Positions 19,024 to 26,470 of a stretch of 64,000 bases of DNA are shown here, in pieces. A program made the position numbers and the translations under genes. Positions within the stretch are counted from its first letter, which is position 1. Each line of letters opens with the position of its first letter. Below the pieces are notes generated by a model. That model ran no database searches, was not told the DNA's origin, and was given only the letters and a program-made list of their open reading frames with translations. The stretch is from Petropleomorpha daqingensis (GTDB lineage: Bacteria; Actinomycetota; Actinomycetes; Mycobacteriales; Geodermatophilaceae). Where the stretch lies: NCBI RefSeq assembly GCF_013408985.1, contig NZ_JACBZT010000001.1:2852001-2916000 (forward strand), given 5' to 3'.

Positions 19024-19590
19024 GTGGACGACGGGACGCCCCGCTGCGGCTGGGCCACGAGCGCGCCGGAGTACGTGCGCTACCACGACGAGGAGTGGGG
19101 CACGGTCCTGCACGGCGACGACGCCCTGTTCGAGCGGATGACCCTCGAGGCCTTCCAGTCCGGGCTGTCGTGGATCACGATCCTGCGCAAGCGCGAGGCG
19201 TTCCGGGCCGCGTTCGCGGGCTTCCTCATCGAGAAGGTCGCGGTGTTCGGTGCCGACGACGAGGCGCGGCTCATGGCCGACGCGGGCATCGTCCGCAACC
19301 GCGCCAAGGTCGCCGCGGCCATCGGCAACGCGCGGGCCGCGCTGGAGCTGCCGGAGGGGCTCGACGCGCTGCTGTGGTCGTTCGCGCCGACCGGTCCGCG
19401 GCCCCGCCCGGCCTCCCTCGTCGACGTCCCGGCGACCAGCCCGGAGTCGGTCGCGATGGCCAAGGAGCTCAAGCGGCGGGGCTTCGTCTTCGTCGGCCCG
19501 ACCACCGCCTACGCCCTCATGCAGGCCACCGGCATGGTCGACGACCACGTGGCCACGTGCTTCCGTGCCACCACCTCGGCCACCCGCTGA
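19024..19590 (+). CDS. tag: DNA-3-methyladenine glycosylase I
   Basis: A 188-residue Tag-family base-excision glycosylase that removes 3-methyladenine. RCGWATSAPEYVRYHDEEWG holds the N-terminal Cys and His zinc ligands. FQSGLSWITILRKREAFR and GFVFVGPTTAYALMQATGMVDDH are family blocks. In mycobacteria tag also precedes the DUF3117 gene. A separate alkylation-repair operon lies at 48.1-50.6 kb. Confidence 0.92.
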   Translation: MDDGTPRCGWATSAPEYVRYHDEEWGTVLHGDDALFERMTLEAFQSGLSWITILRKREAFRAAFAGFLIEKVAVFGADDEARLMADAGIVRNRAKVAAAIGNARAALELPEGLDALLWSFAPTGPRPRPASLVDVPATSPESVAMAKELKRRGFVFVGPTTAYALMQATGMVDDHVATCFRATTSATR

Positions 19591-19707
19591 GGGGGCTCGT
19601 GTTGGACGGATGCGGTGGATACGGGATCATTGACCAAGAGCACTGCAGCGACGGACGCCGTCCCGCCCCCGAGCGGAGGGGTCGGGCGGCCGGCGAAGGA
19701 GGCACGC

Positions 19708-19875
19708 ATGGCGGCCATGAAGCCGCGCACGGGTGAGGGTCCCCTCGAGGTCACCAAGGAGGGCCGTGGGCTGGTCATGCGCGTACCGCTCGAGGGTGGC
19801 GGTCGGCTGGTCGTCGAGCTGTCGCCGGACGAGGCGCAGGCGCTGTCGGAGGCCCTGAAGGGCGCGACCAGCTGA
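19708..19875 (+). CDS. DUF3117 small protein (Rv1211 homologue)
   Basis: A 55-residue protein with the near-invariant DUF3117 start MAAMKPRTGEGPLEVTKEGR and a LSPDEAQALSEAL helix. It is highly conserved in actinobacteria and usually sits between tag and glgA. Its function is not settled. AAGGAGG lies five bases before ATG 19708. Here glgA is 19 kb away because of an insert. Confidence 0.9.
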   Translation: MAAMKPRTGEGPLEVTKEGRGLVMRVPLEGGGRLVVELSPDEAQALSEALKGATS

Positions 19876-19920
19876 ACACCGCGGCGAGCCTGCCTTCCGG
19901 CAGCTCCGCGCGCGACGACA

Positions 19921-19959
19921 CGGCCCCGGCCACCGGCAGCTCGCCGGCGGCCGGGGCCG
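19921..19959 (+). terminator. Hairpin between the DUF3117 gene and pepA
   Basis: Arms CGGCCCCGGCC (19921-19931) and GGCCGGGGCCG (19949-19959) pair perfectly over 11 bp, and the loop can form a small inner hairpin. It lies 46 bp after the DUF3117 stop. If pepA starts upstream of 19965 the hairpin would be inside its coding region. Confidence 0.5.
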
Positions 19960-19964
19960 CGCCG

Positions 19965-21437
19965 TTGCCGCGGGTGGACCTGGTCCCCGACCTGCCGGTC
20001 CTGGCCGAGGACGACGTCCTCGCGGTCCCGGTCGGGGCGCGCGGTGCGCTGCCCGCCTGGCTGCCGGCGCAGCTGCGCGACCTGGTCGCCGGCGCGCTGA
20101 GCGACACCGGCAACGGCGGGAGGCCCGGCGGGGTCACCGACGTGCCCGTGCCCGGCCGGCACCCGCGCAGCGTCGTCGCCGTGGGCATCGGCGACGCCAC
20201 GCTGCCCGATGTGCGCGGGTACGCCGCGGCCGCGGTCCGGCGCGCGCAGACCCTCGCCGAGCACGGCGCCCGCCGGCTGGTGCTCCCGGTCGACACCACC
20301 GTCGCGCCCGCGGGCGCCGACGAGGTGCGCGCCGCCGTCGAGGCCGCGCTGCTGGCGAGCTACCGGTTCCGCGAGACCTCGAAGCCGCACCCGCCGCGCC
20401 TGGACACCCTCACCGTGGTGGCCACCGACGCCGGCGACCTCGCCGCCGCCGCGCGGGCCGGACAGGTCACGGCCGGGTCCGTCGCCTGGGCCCGCGACCT
20501 GATCAACACCCCCAGCAACGTGAAGAACCCGGCCTGGCTGGCGGCCGAGGCGGGGGAGCGGCTGGCCGGCCTCGACTCGGTCACCGTGCACGTGCTCGAA
20601 CCTGACGACCTGCAGGCCGGCGGGTTCGGCGGCGTGCTCGCCGTCGGCGGCGGCTCGGCCACCCCGCCGCGGGTGATCGTCGCCTCCTACCGGCCGCCGG
20701 GCGCGCCCGCGCACCACCCGGCGCTGGTCGGCAAGGGCATCACGTTCGACACCGGCGGGCTGTCGATCAAGCCCACCGCCGGCATGCGGGAGATGAAGAC
20801 CGACATGGCCGGTGGCGCGGCGGTGCTGGCGGCGGTCGACGCCGCGGCCCGGCTGGGGCTGCCGGTCGCGGTCACCGCCGTCGTCCCGGCTGCGGAGAAC
20901 GCCGTCTCCGGCTCGTCGTACCGGCCGGCCGACGTCGTCCGGCACGTCGGTGGGCGGACCACCGAGGTGCTCAACACCGACGCCGAGGGCCGGATGGTGC
21001 TGGCCGACGGCCTGGCCTACGCGCGGTTGGAGCTCGGCGCGACGGCGCTGATCGACGTCGCGACCCTGACCGGCGCGATGAAGATCGCGCTCGGGGTGAA
21101 GACCGCCGGGCTGTACGCGACCACCGACGGGCTCGCCGAGGCGCTGGCCACCGCCGGGGCGCACGCGGGGGAGCGGCTGTGGCGGATGCCGCTGGCCGAC
21201 GAGTACACCGACCTGCTCGACAGCGACGTCGCCGACGCCAACAACGCGCCCGGGAACCCGGGCGGCACGACGGCCGCGCTGTTCCTGCGGCCGTTCGCGG
21301 GCGACCTGCCGTGGGCGCACCTCGACGTCGCCGGGCCGGCGCGGGCGGCCTCCGACGACGCCGAGATCGTCAAGGGTGGCACCGGCTTCGGCGTGCGGAC
21401 CCTGGTGCGCTGGCTGGAGGCGGGAGCGCCGCTGTGA
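19965..21437 (+). CDS. pepA: Leucyl aminopeptidase (M17)
   Basis: A 490-residue M17 zinc aminopeptidase that releases N-terminal residues from peptides. The metal-binding and catalytic C-terminal domain shows GKGITFDTGGLSIKP, MKTDMAGGAA and NTDAEGRMVLAD; the N-terminal half is the variable regulatory domain. TTG 19965 is a weak start without RBS. The frame stays open upstream, and a CTG at 19872 overlapping the DUF3117 stop (CTGA) is a possible alternative. The stop overlaps the next gene (GTGA). Confidence 0.88.
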   Translation: MPRVDLVPDLPVLAEDDVLAVPVGARGALPAWLPAQLRDLVAGALSDTGNGGRPGGVTDVPVPGRHPRSVVAVGIGDATLPDVRGYAAAAVRRAQTLAEHGARRLVLPVDTTVAPAGADEVRAAVEAALLASYRFRETSKPHPPRLDTLTVVATDAGDLAAAARAGQVTAGSVAWARDLINTPSNVKNPAWLAAEAGERLAGLDSVTVHVLEPDDLQAGGFGGVLAVGGGSATPPRVIVASYRPPGAPAHHPALVGKGITFDTGGLSIKPTAGMREMKTDMAGGAAVLAAVDAAARLGLPVAVTAVVPAAENAVSGSSYRPADVVRHVGGRTTEVLNTDAEGRMVLADGLAYARLELGATALIDVATLTGAMKIALGVKTAGLYATTDGLAEALATAGAHAGERLWRMPLADEYTDLLDSDVADANNAPGNPGGTTAALFLRPFAGDLPWAHLDVAGPARAASDDAEIVKGGTGFGVRTLVRWLEAGAPL

Positions 21438-22198
21438 GCGTGACGGTCGAACGCGACGGGCCGGTCACCACGGTGCGGCTGTCCCGGCCGTCCGCCCGCA
21501 ACGCCGTCGACGGCCCGACCGCGGCCGCGCTGGCCGACGCCTTCCGGGCGTTCGACGCCGACGACGAGGCCGCCGTCGCCGTCCTGCACGGCGAGGGCGG
21601 CACGTTCTGCGCCGGCGCCGACCTCAAGGCGGTCGGGACGGCGACCGGCAACCGCACCGAGCCCGACGGCGACGGGCCGATGGGGCCGACCCGGCTGCGG
21701 CTGTCCAAGCCGGTGATCGCCGCGATCGCCGGGCACGCGGTCGCCGGCGGGCTGGAGCTGGCGCTGTGGTGCGACCTGCGGGTCGCCGACGAGACCGCCG
21801 TCTTCGGTGTCTACTGCCGGCGCTGGGGTGTGCCGCTGATCGACGGCGGCACCGTGCGGCTGCCGCGGATCGTGGGAAGAGGACGGGCGCTCGACCTGAT
21901 CCTCAGCGGCCGGTCGGTGGACGCCGCCGAGGCGCTGGCGATCGGGCTGGTCAACCGGCTCGTCCCGGCGGGGGAGGCGCTGGCCGCCGCCCAGGGCCTG
22001 GCGCGGCAGCTCGCCGCGTTCCCGCAGACCTGCCTGCGCGAGGACCGCGCGTCGGTGCTGGAGCAGGAAGGGCTCGACGAGGCCGCGGCGCTGGCCAACG
22101 AGTTCCGCCACGGCCTCATCTCGATCGCCGCCGACACCGCGGCCGGTGCGGCTCGCTTCGCCGGCGGCGAGGGCCGGCACGGGGCGGGTGTCGGGTGA
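21434..22198 (+). CDS. Enoyl-CoA hydratase/isomerase family protein
   Basis: A 254-residue crotonase-fold protein. SRPSARNAVD, HGEGGTFCAGADLKAV (oxyanion hole) and AGHAVAGGLELALWCDLRVA are the family blocks. It is coupled by GTGA overlaps to pepA upstream and to an unknown 475-residue protein downstream. No other beta-oxidation gene is adjacent, so the substrate is unclear. Confidence 0.85.
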   Translation: MSVTVERDGPVTTVRLSRPSARNAVDGPTAAALADAFRAFDADDEAAVAVLHGEGGTFCAGADLKAVGTATGNRTEPDGDGPMGPTRLRLSKPVIAAIAGHAVAGGLELALWCDLRVADETAVFGVYCRRWGVPLIDGGTVRLPRIVGRGRALDLILSGRSVDAAEALAIGLVNRLVPAGEALAAAQGLARQLAAFPQTCLREDRASVLEQEGLDEAAALANEFRHGLISIAADTAAGAARFAGGEGRHGAGVG

Positions 22199-23622
22199 CC
22201 GACGAGGGCGTCGTCTTCCCGGCCGGTCCGCAGGGGCGGCGCAGCACCGCCGCACTGGGCCGGGCCGTCGTCGCCGACGCGCTGCGCCCGGTCGACCCGG
22301 CCGGGGCGCTGGCCGCCGAGCAGGAGACCAACTGGCGCGCCGGGTACCTCGTGCAATTCCGCCGGCTCGTCGAGGCGGGGCTGACGTCCGCCGACGCCGC
22401 GGGGTCGATCGCCGCGGCCGGGCTGACGTCGCTGCACGAGCGCATGCGGGTGGCGCAGGACGGCGGCGAGATCGCGCTCGACGCGTGGACCGAGCCGTCG
22501 CGCTCGCTGAAGACGACGCAGGTGCAGGGCACCGGCGAGCGCGAGGAGGAGTTCTCGCTGCCCTACGGCGGCACCCGGCTGCGCGGCGACGAGCTGCGCC
22601 GCCGGCTGGACACGTGGGCCGACGGGGGCGTGCTCGAGCCGTCGGCGGCCGAGGCGGTGCGCACCGTCCTGGCCAACCCCGAGTGGCTGCGGCTGCCCGA
22701 CCGCACCGTCGTCGTCCTGGGGGCCGGCGCCGAGATGGGGCCGCTGCCGTCGCTGCTGCGCTGGGGCGCTCGGGTCGCCGGCGTCGACCTGCCCAGGCCG
22801 CCGCTGTGGCAGCGGGTCCTGGACACCGCACGGCGCAACGCCGGCACCCTGCTCGTCCCGGGCGACCCGCCGGGCGCCGACCTCGTGACGGAGATGCCGG
22901 CCGTGGCCGAGTGGGTGGCCGGCCTGCCCGGCACGCCGGTGCTCGGCAACTACGTCTACGCCGACGGCGCGGCGAACGTGCAGGTGTCGATGGCGGTCGA
23001 TGCGCTCACGTTGCGGCTGCTCGCGGCGCGGCCGGAGACGGCGCTGGCCTTCCTCGCCACGCCGACCGACGTCTTCGCCGTCCCGGGCACGGCGGTGGCG
23101 CACTCGGCGGCCGCGTACGCCGGGCGCTCGACGCGGGCGAAGATGGTCGCCCGGCCGCTGCGCGCCCTGTCGGCGGGGCGGTTGCTGCGCCGGGCTTACG
23201 TCCCGGGCGCAGATCCGGGCATCGCCGACGTCCTGGTCGCGCAGCAGGGGCCGAACTACGCGCTGGCCAAGCGGCTGCAGCGGTGGCGGGCGACGACCGC
23301 CCGCGCCGGCGGGACGACGGTGTCGATGAACGTCGCACCGCCCACCCGCACCCGGTCGGTGGTCAAGAACCGCGCGCTGGCCGCGGCGTACGCGGGCGCG
23401 CACCGCTTCGGCGTCGAGGTGTTCGAGCCGGCGACGTCGAACGTCCTCATGGCCGCGCTGCTGGTCCACGACCTGCACACCGGCGGCGGACCGGCGCACG
23501 CGCACCCGTGGCAGGACGAGGCGCACGCAGCGGTGCACGGCGGGCTGTGGCGGATGCCGTACGCGGCCAGGAGCGCGCTCGGCCTGGCGGCGCTGCTCGG
23601 CTACGGCAGCGCGCGCGGCTAG
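22195..23622 (+). CDS. Uncharacterised 475-residue Rossmann-like protein
   Basis: I do not recognise a named family. The N-terminal part (about 1-160) is helical and charged. VVVLGAGAEMGPLPSLLRWG at about 179-198 is a nucleotide-binding-like turn, followed by a mixed alpha/beta region and a C-terminal region with MNVAPPTRTRSVVKNRAL and HPWQDEAHAA. No signal peptide or clear transmembrane span. Base use is like its neighbours. Translational coupling to the enoyl-CoA hydratase suggests a shared pathway, possibly acyl-CoA reduction or lipid modification; this is inference only. Confidence 0.75.
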   Translation: MTDEGVVFPAGPQGRRSTAALGRAVVADALRPVDPAGALAAEQETNWRAGYLVQFRRLVEAGLTSADAAGSIAAAGLTSLHERMRVAQDGGEIALDAWTEPSRSLKTTQVQGTGEREEEFSLPYGGTRLRGDELRRRLDTWADGGVLEPSAAEAVRTVLANPEWLRLPDRTVVVLGAGAEMGPLPSLLRWGARVAGVDLPRPPLWQRVLDTARRNAGTLLVPGDPPGADLVTEMPAVAEWVAGLPGTPVLGNYVYADGAANVQVSMAVDALTLRLLAARPETALAFLATPTDVFAVPGTAVAHSAAAYAGRSTRAKMVARPLRALSAGRLLRRAYVPGADPGIADVLVAQQGPNYALAKRLQRWRATTARAGGTTVSMNVAPPTRTRSVVKNRALAAAYAGAHRFGVEVFEPATSNVLMAALLVHDLHTGGGPAHAHPWQDEAHAAVHGGLWRMPYAARSALGLAALLGYGSARG

Positions 23623-23978
23623 ACGACCCGGCGCTCGGCGGTGAGCGCGCCGGGGTTGTCGCCGGTGTTCACGGTCTCGCTCGGCTCGACGAGCACGACC
23701 TCGGCACCGTCCGGCGAGACCGGCTGGTGCGCGGTGCCGCGCGGGACGACGTAGACCTGGCCCGGGCCCAGGGTGACGTCGCCGTCGTCCAGACGGATGG
23801 TCATGGAGCCGCTGAGCACGAGGAAGAACTCGTCGGTGTCGGGATGCGTGTGCCGCGTGAACTCGCCATGGACCTTGACGACCCTGATGTCGTAGTCGTT
23901 GAGCGTCGCCACGGTGCGGGGTTGCCACGGTTCGGTGAAGGTGGCGAGGACGGCAGCGAGATCGACGGGATCCGGCAT
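23619..23978 (-). CDS. Cupin-domain protein
   Basis: A 119-residue single cupin. The first cupin motif is EFTRHTHPDTDEFFLVLSGS (metal ligands H, H, E) and the second PGQVYVVPRGTAHQPVSP carries the late His. It could be a small dioxygenase, isomerase or metal-binding sensor. ATG 23978 follows CATGCT by six bases. It overlaps the end of the convergent unknown gene by 4 bp. Confidence 0.8.
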   Translation of the reverse strand: MPDPVDLAAVLATFTEPWQPRTVATLNDYDIRVVKVHGEFTRHTHPDTDEFFLVLSGSMTIRLDDGDVTLGPGQVYVVPRGTAHQPVSPDGAEVVLVEPSETVNTGDNPGALTAERRVV

Positions 23979-24009
23979 GGGCCCAGCATGCCGGGGAAAG
24001 GACCGGGTC

Positions 24010-24213
24010 ATGAACTTCGGCGAGCTCGGCAAGAAGGCCAAGGACTTCCTCGACACGGAGGAGGGCGAGAAGAAGAGCGACGCCGTCTTCGAGAAGGCGG
24101 CGGAGTTCCTCGACGAGAAGACCGGCGGCAAGCACTCGGCCCAGATCGAGAAGGGCCGCGAGTTCGCCGACGACCACGTCGGCACCGAGGACGGCGGTCG
24201 GCACCGCAGCTGA
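24010..24213 (+). CDS. MT0933-type (Rv0909-like) small antitoxin-family protein
   Basis: A 67-residue charged helical protein resembling the actinobacterial MT0933/Rv0909 antitoxin family (LGKKAKDFLDTEEGEKKSD). No toxin gene is adjacent: the next gene encodes an unrelated small membrane protein. The toxin-antitoxin label is therefore uncertain and a stress-response role is equally possible. ATG 24010 is preceded by GGGGAAAGGA. Confidence 0.65.
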   Translation: MNFGELGKKAKDFLDTEEGEKKSDAVFEKAAEFLDEKTGGKHSAQIEKGREFADDHVGTEDGGRHRS

Positions 24214-24266
24214 CACCCCGCGGGCGGGTGATGGACAGCTGATTACGGAACGGCCATGATCCGCCC

Positions 24267-24512
24267 ATGGTGTGGGTGTTCTGGGGCTCGGTCGCGGTGC
24301 TCCTCGTGGGTCTCGCCGTCCTCTCCTGGTGGTGGGACCGCGACGCCCGCAAGCGCGGCGCCACCCCGCTCAGCGGCGGGGCGATGCACCGCGCGCGGTG
24401 GAGCCGGCGTCTCGAGGTCGAGCGGCAGCTGAACTCGGTCGTCACCAAGGGCGCGACGCCGCGGACGCAGGACGCCGCCCAGGACGCCTGGAAGGGCAGG
24501 ACGGATCGCTAG
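24267..24512 (+). CDS. Small single-span membrane protein
   Basis: 81 residues: a transmembrane helix at about 3-22 and a basic cytoplasmic tail. Family not recognised. CATGAT lies six bases before ATG 24267 (possible leaderless promoter). The frame continues past the stop codon into an HNH-nuclease remnant. Confidence 0.55.
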   Translation: MVWVFWGSVAVLLVGLAVLSWWWDRDARKRGATPLSGGAMHRARWSRRLEVERQLNSVVTKGATPRTQDAAQDAWKGRTDR

Positions 24513-24575
24513 CACCCCTGCACCGACTTGTGCCGCCTGTGCCGGCACGACCACCACAAGGCCCGCCACGGCTGA
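24513..24575 (+). pseudogene. HNH-endonuclease C-terminal remnant
   Basis: Reading on from the TAG at 24510-24512 in the same frame gives HPCTDLCRLCRHDHHKARHG and a stop. This matches the C-terminal Cys/His zinc region of DUF222/HNH (13E12-type) endonucleases common in Geodermatophilaceae. No start or catalytic core remains. Likely the decayed end of a lost selfish element. Confidence 0.55.
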
Positions 24576-24608
24576 GGCCCTGCAGCGCATCGCGATGCCG
24601 CGCCACGC

Positions 24609-24890
24609 CTAGGCCTGCTCGGCGCCCCAGCGTGCGAGCGCGACGATCGCCTCGCGCAAGGCGAGCCCGCGATCGGTCAGCGCGTAGGCCCGCGTGTTGT
24701 GCCGGAGCGGCAGGCGGGTCAGTACGCCTGCCGCTTCGAGCTCGCGCAGGCGGGTCGCGAGCATGTTCGTCGGCACTCCGAGGTCGCGCTGCAGATCGCC
24801 GTAGCGCTGCGGCCCGTCGAGCAGCCGCTCCACGACCAGAAGGGCCCACCGGGCTCCGACGATGTCGAGGGCCGCGGCGAGGTCGCTCAC
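24609..24890 (-). CDS. HxlR-family winged-helix regulator
   Basis: A 93-residue minimal HxlR regulator (ARWALLVVERLLDGPQRYGDL, then NMLATRLRELEAAGVLTR). Unlike the HxlR at 14540 it has no sensor domain and may use a cysteine-independent or small-ligand response. It is the second gene of an operon with a VOC gene (4-bp overlap). The palindrome at 25299 upstream of the operon is its probable operator, implying autoregulation. Confidence 0.88.
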   Translation of the reverse strand: MSDLAAALDIVGARWALLVVERLLDGPQRYGDLQRDLGVPTNMLATRLRELEAAGVLTRLPLRHNTRAYALTDRGLALREAIVALARWGAEQA

Positions 24891-25291
24891 GCGCCCGGAT
24901 CGGCGGCCGGCTTCATCCAGAACGGCGAGTAGTGATATCCGTCGAGGTCGTCGAACTGGCGCTGGTACATGAAGGGGTAGTCATCGGTGTCACCGATCCG
25001 CCCGCCGGCGGCGCCAGCGCGCTCGGTGAGCTCGTCGACCGCCTCGCGGCTGCCCAGGTCGAACGAGACGGTGACCTTCGAGGGCGTGTCGGCCCCGCCG
25101 ACACGCTCCTCGACACCGCCGACGCTCGCGTACATCTCGCGGCTGCCGAGCATGACGTACTGCTCGGGCGCGATCGCGAAGCACGACACGTTGTGATCGG
25201 ACATCTCTGCGTTGAGGGTCCAGCCGAGGGCGGTGTAGAAGGCGGTCGCGCGCTCGACGTTCTCGACCGGGCAGGTGATGAAGAGGCTCAT
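24887..25291 (-). CDS. VOC-superfamily protein (glyoxalase/bleomycin-resistance type)
   Basis: A 134-residue protein with two VOC modules (FITCPVENVERATAFYTALGW; DLDGYHYSPFWM at the end), of the PhnB-like or extradiol-dioxygenase-like group. ATG 25291 is taken because the longer frame from 25333 runs through the operator palindrome. First gene of the VOC-hxlR operon; probably detoxifies or modifies the compound that relieves HxlR repression. Confidence 0.85.
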   Translation of the reverse strand: MSLFITCPVENVERATAFYTALGWTLNAEMSDHNVSCFAIAPEQYVMLGSREMYASVGGVEERVGGADTPSKVTVSFDLGSREAVDELTERAGAAGGRIGDTDDYPFMYQRQFDDLDGYHYSPFWMKPAADPGA

Positions 25292-25298
25292 GCGGCTA

Positions 25299-25317
25299 CA
25301 CTTGCAAAATGCAAGTG
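25299..25317 (-). promoter_or_regulatory. HxlR operator palindrome
   Basis: CACTTGCA-AAA-TGCAAGTG is a perfect 8-bp inverted repeat seven bases upstream of the VOC start, overlapping the expected promoter. It is AT-rich against its surroundings. Symmetry and placement fit dimeric HxlR binding, and a related GTGCAAGTAC occurs in the divergent region near the other HxlR gene. Confidence 0.75.
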
Positions 25318-25422
25318 CGGTCGTCAACCCCACGCTCGAGCCGGGTAGGCGTTCGTGGAGAGCTTTCGCTACGGATCGGTGAGTCGTGAACGGTGACGCG
25401 CCCTCGTGACGCCCGCGACCTG

Positions 25423-25453
25423 CGCTGACACCGCGCCGGACGCCGTGTCAGCG
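25423..25453. promoter_or_regulatory. Inverted repeat upstream of drrAB
   Basis: CGCTGACAC (25423-25431) and GTGTCAGCG (25445-25453) are perfect 9-bp inverted arms with a 13-bp spacer, 60 bp before the drrA start. Likely an operator of an unidentified regulator, within the 222-bp region shared with the divergent VOC-hxlR operon. Confidence 0.5.
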
Positions 25454-25477
25454 GCGTGTGCGTGACCCGTCGGCGCC

Positions 25478-25506
25478 TCCCTTCATCGTCGACGCCGACG
25501 AAGGGA
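25478..25506 (+). promoter_or_regulatory. Imperfect palindrome covering the drrA ribosome-binding site
   Basis: A 29-bp palindrome pairing 12 of 14 positions: TCCCTTC at 25478-25484 with GAAGGGA at 25500-25506. The right arm is the purine-rich RBS seven bases before ATG 25514. In mRNA it would hide the RBS; as DNA it could be an operator. Confidence 0.45.
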
Positions 25507-25513
25507 GAGATCC

Positions 25514-26470
25514 ATGACGTACGGGATCGAGGCCGAGGGCCTCACCAAGCGCTTCGGCGAGACCCAGGCGCTGGCGGGCGTCGACCTCGCTGCCCGCGAG
25601 GGCACCGTTCTCGGTGTCCTCGGCCCCAACGGGGCCGGCAAGACGACCGCCGTCCGGGTGCTCGCCACCCTGCTGCAGCCCGACGCCGGCAGCGCCCGCG
25701 TCGCCGGCTTCGATGTGCTCAAGCAGCCGGCCGAGGTCCGTGCCCGCATCGGCCTGACCGGCCAGTACGCCTCGGTCGACGAGGACCTGACCGGCACCCA
25801 GAACCTGCTGCTGATCGGCCAGCTCCTCGGCTTCAGCACCCGCGAGGCACGCGCCCGCGCCGCCGAGCTGCTTGACTGGTTCGACCTGACCGAGGCCGCC
25901 GGCCGCGTCGCCAAGACCTACAGCGGCGGCATGCGCCGTCGTCTCGACCTGGCCGCGAGCCTGGTCGGCCGCCCGTCGGTCATCTACCTCGACGAGCCGA
26001 CGACCGGTCTGGACCCGGCCAAGCGCGAGGAGATGTGGGACGTCGTCCGCAAGGTCGTGGCCGACGGCGCGACCGTGCTGCTCACCACGCAGTACCTGGA
26101 GGAGGCCGACGCCCTGGCCGACGAGATCACCGTCATCGACCACGGCCGGGTCATCGCGCACGACACCCCGGACGGGCTGAAGCGGCACATCGGCGGCCAG
26201 CGGCTGAAGGTGCGGCCCCTCGACCCGGGCCGCACGCAGGAGGTGCGGCGGATCCTCACCGACCTCACCCGCCGAGAGCCCGAGACCAGCACCCGCGGCG
26301 AGCTCACCTGCCCGGTGGACGACGACTCGCTGCTCCCCGAGCTGGTCGGCCGGCTCGCGGGCAACGGCATCACGGTCAGCGAACTGTCCCTGCACCTGCC
26401 GAGCCTGGACGAGGTCTTCCTGACCCTGACCGGCCGGCCCACCGACGAGACCACCGAGGAGGCGGCATGA
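25514..26470 (+). CDS. DrrA-type ABC exporter ATPase
   Basis: A 318-residue ATP-binding subunit of a daunorubicin-resistance-type exporter. Walker A GPNGAGKT at 37-44, signature YSGGMRRRLD, Walker B VIYLDEPTTGLD, and a C-terminal DrrA-type extension. It should energise export of a drug or lipid-like compound through the downstream permease, whose start it overlaps (ATGA). Substrate unknown. Confidence 0.92.
   Translation: MTYGIEAEGLTKRFGETQALAGVDLAAREGTVLGVLGPNGAGKTTAVRVLATLLQPDAGSARVAGFDVLKQPAEVRARIGLTGQYASVDEDLTGTQNLLLIGQLLGFSTREARARAAELLDWFDLTEAAGRVAKTYSGGMRRRLDLAASLVGRPSVIYLDEPTTGLDPAKREEMWDVVRKVVADGATVLLTTQYLEEADALADEITVIDHGRVIAHDTPDGLKRHIGGQRLKVRPLDPGRTQEVRRILTDLTRREPETSTRGELTCPVDDDSLLPELVGRLAGNGITVSELSLHLPSLDEVFLTLTGRPTDETTEEAA

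Noticed and set aside
24010-24512. Toxin-antitoxin pair
   Set aside because: The first gene resembles the MT0933 antitoxin family, but the second is a plain single-span membrane protein and no RNase or kinase toxin lies nearby.
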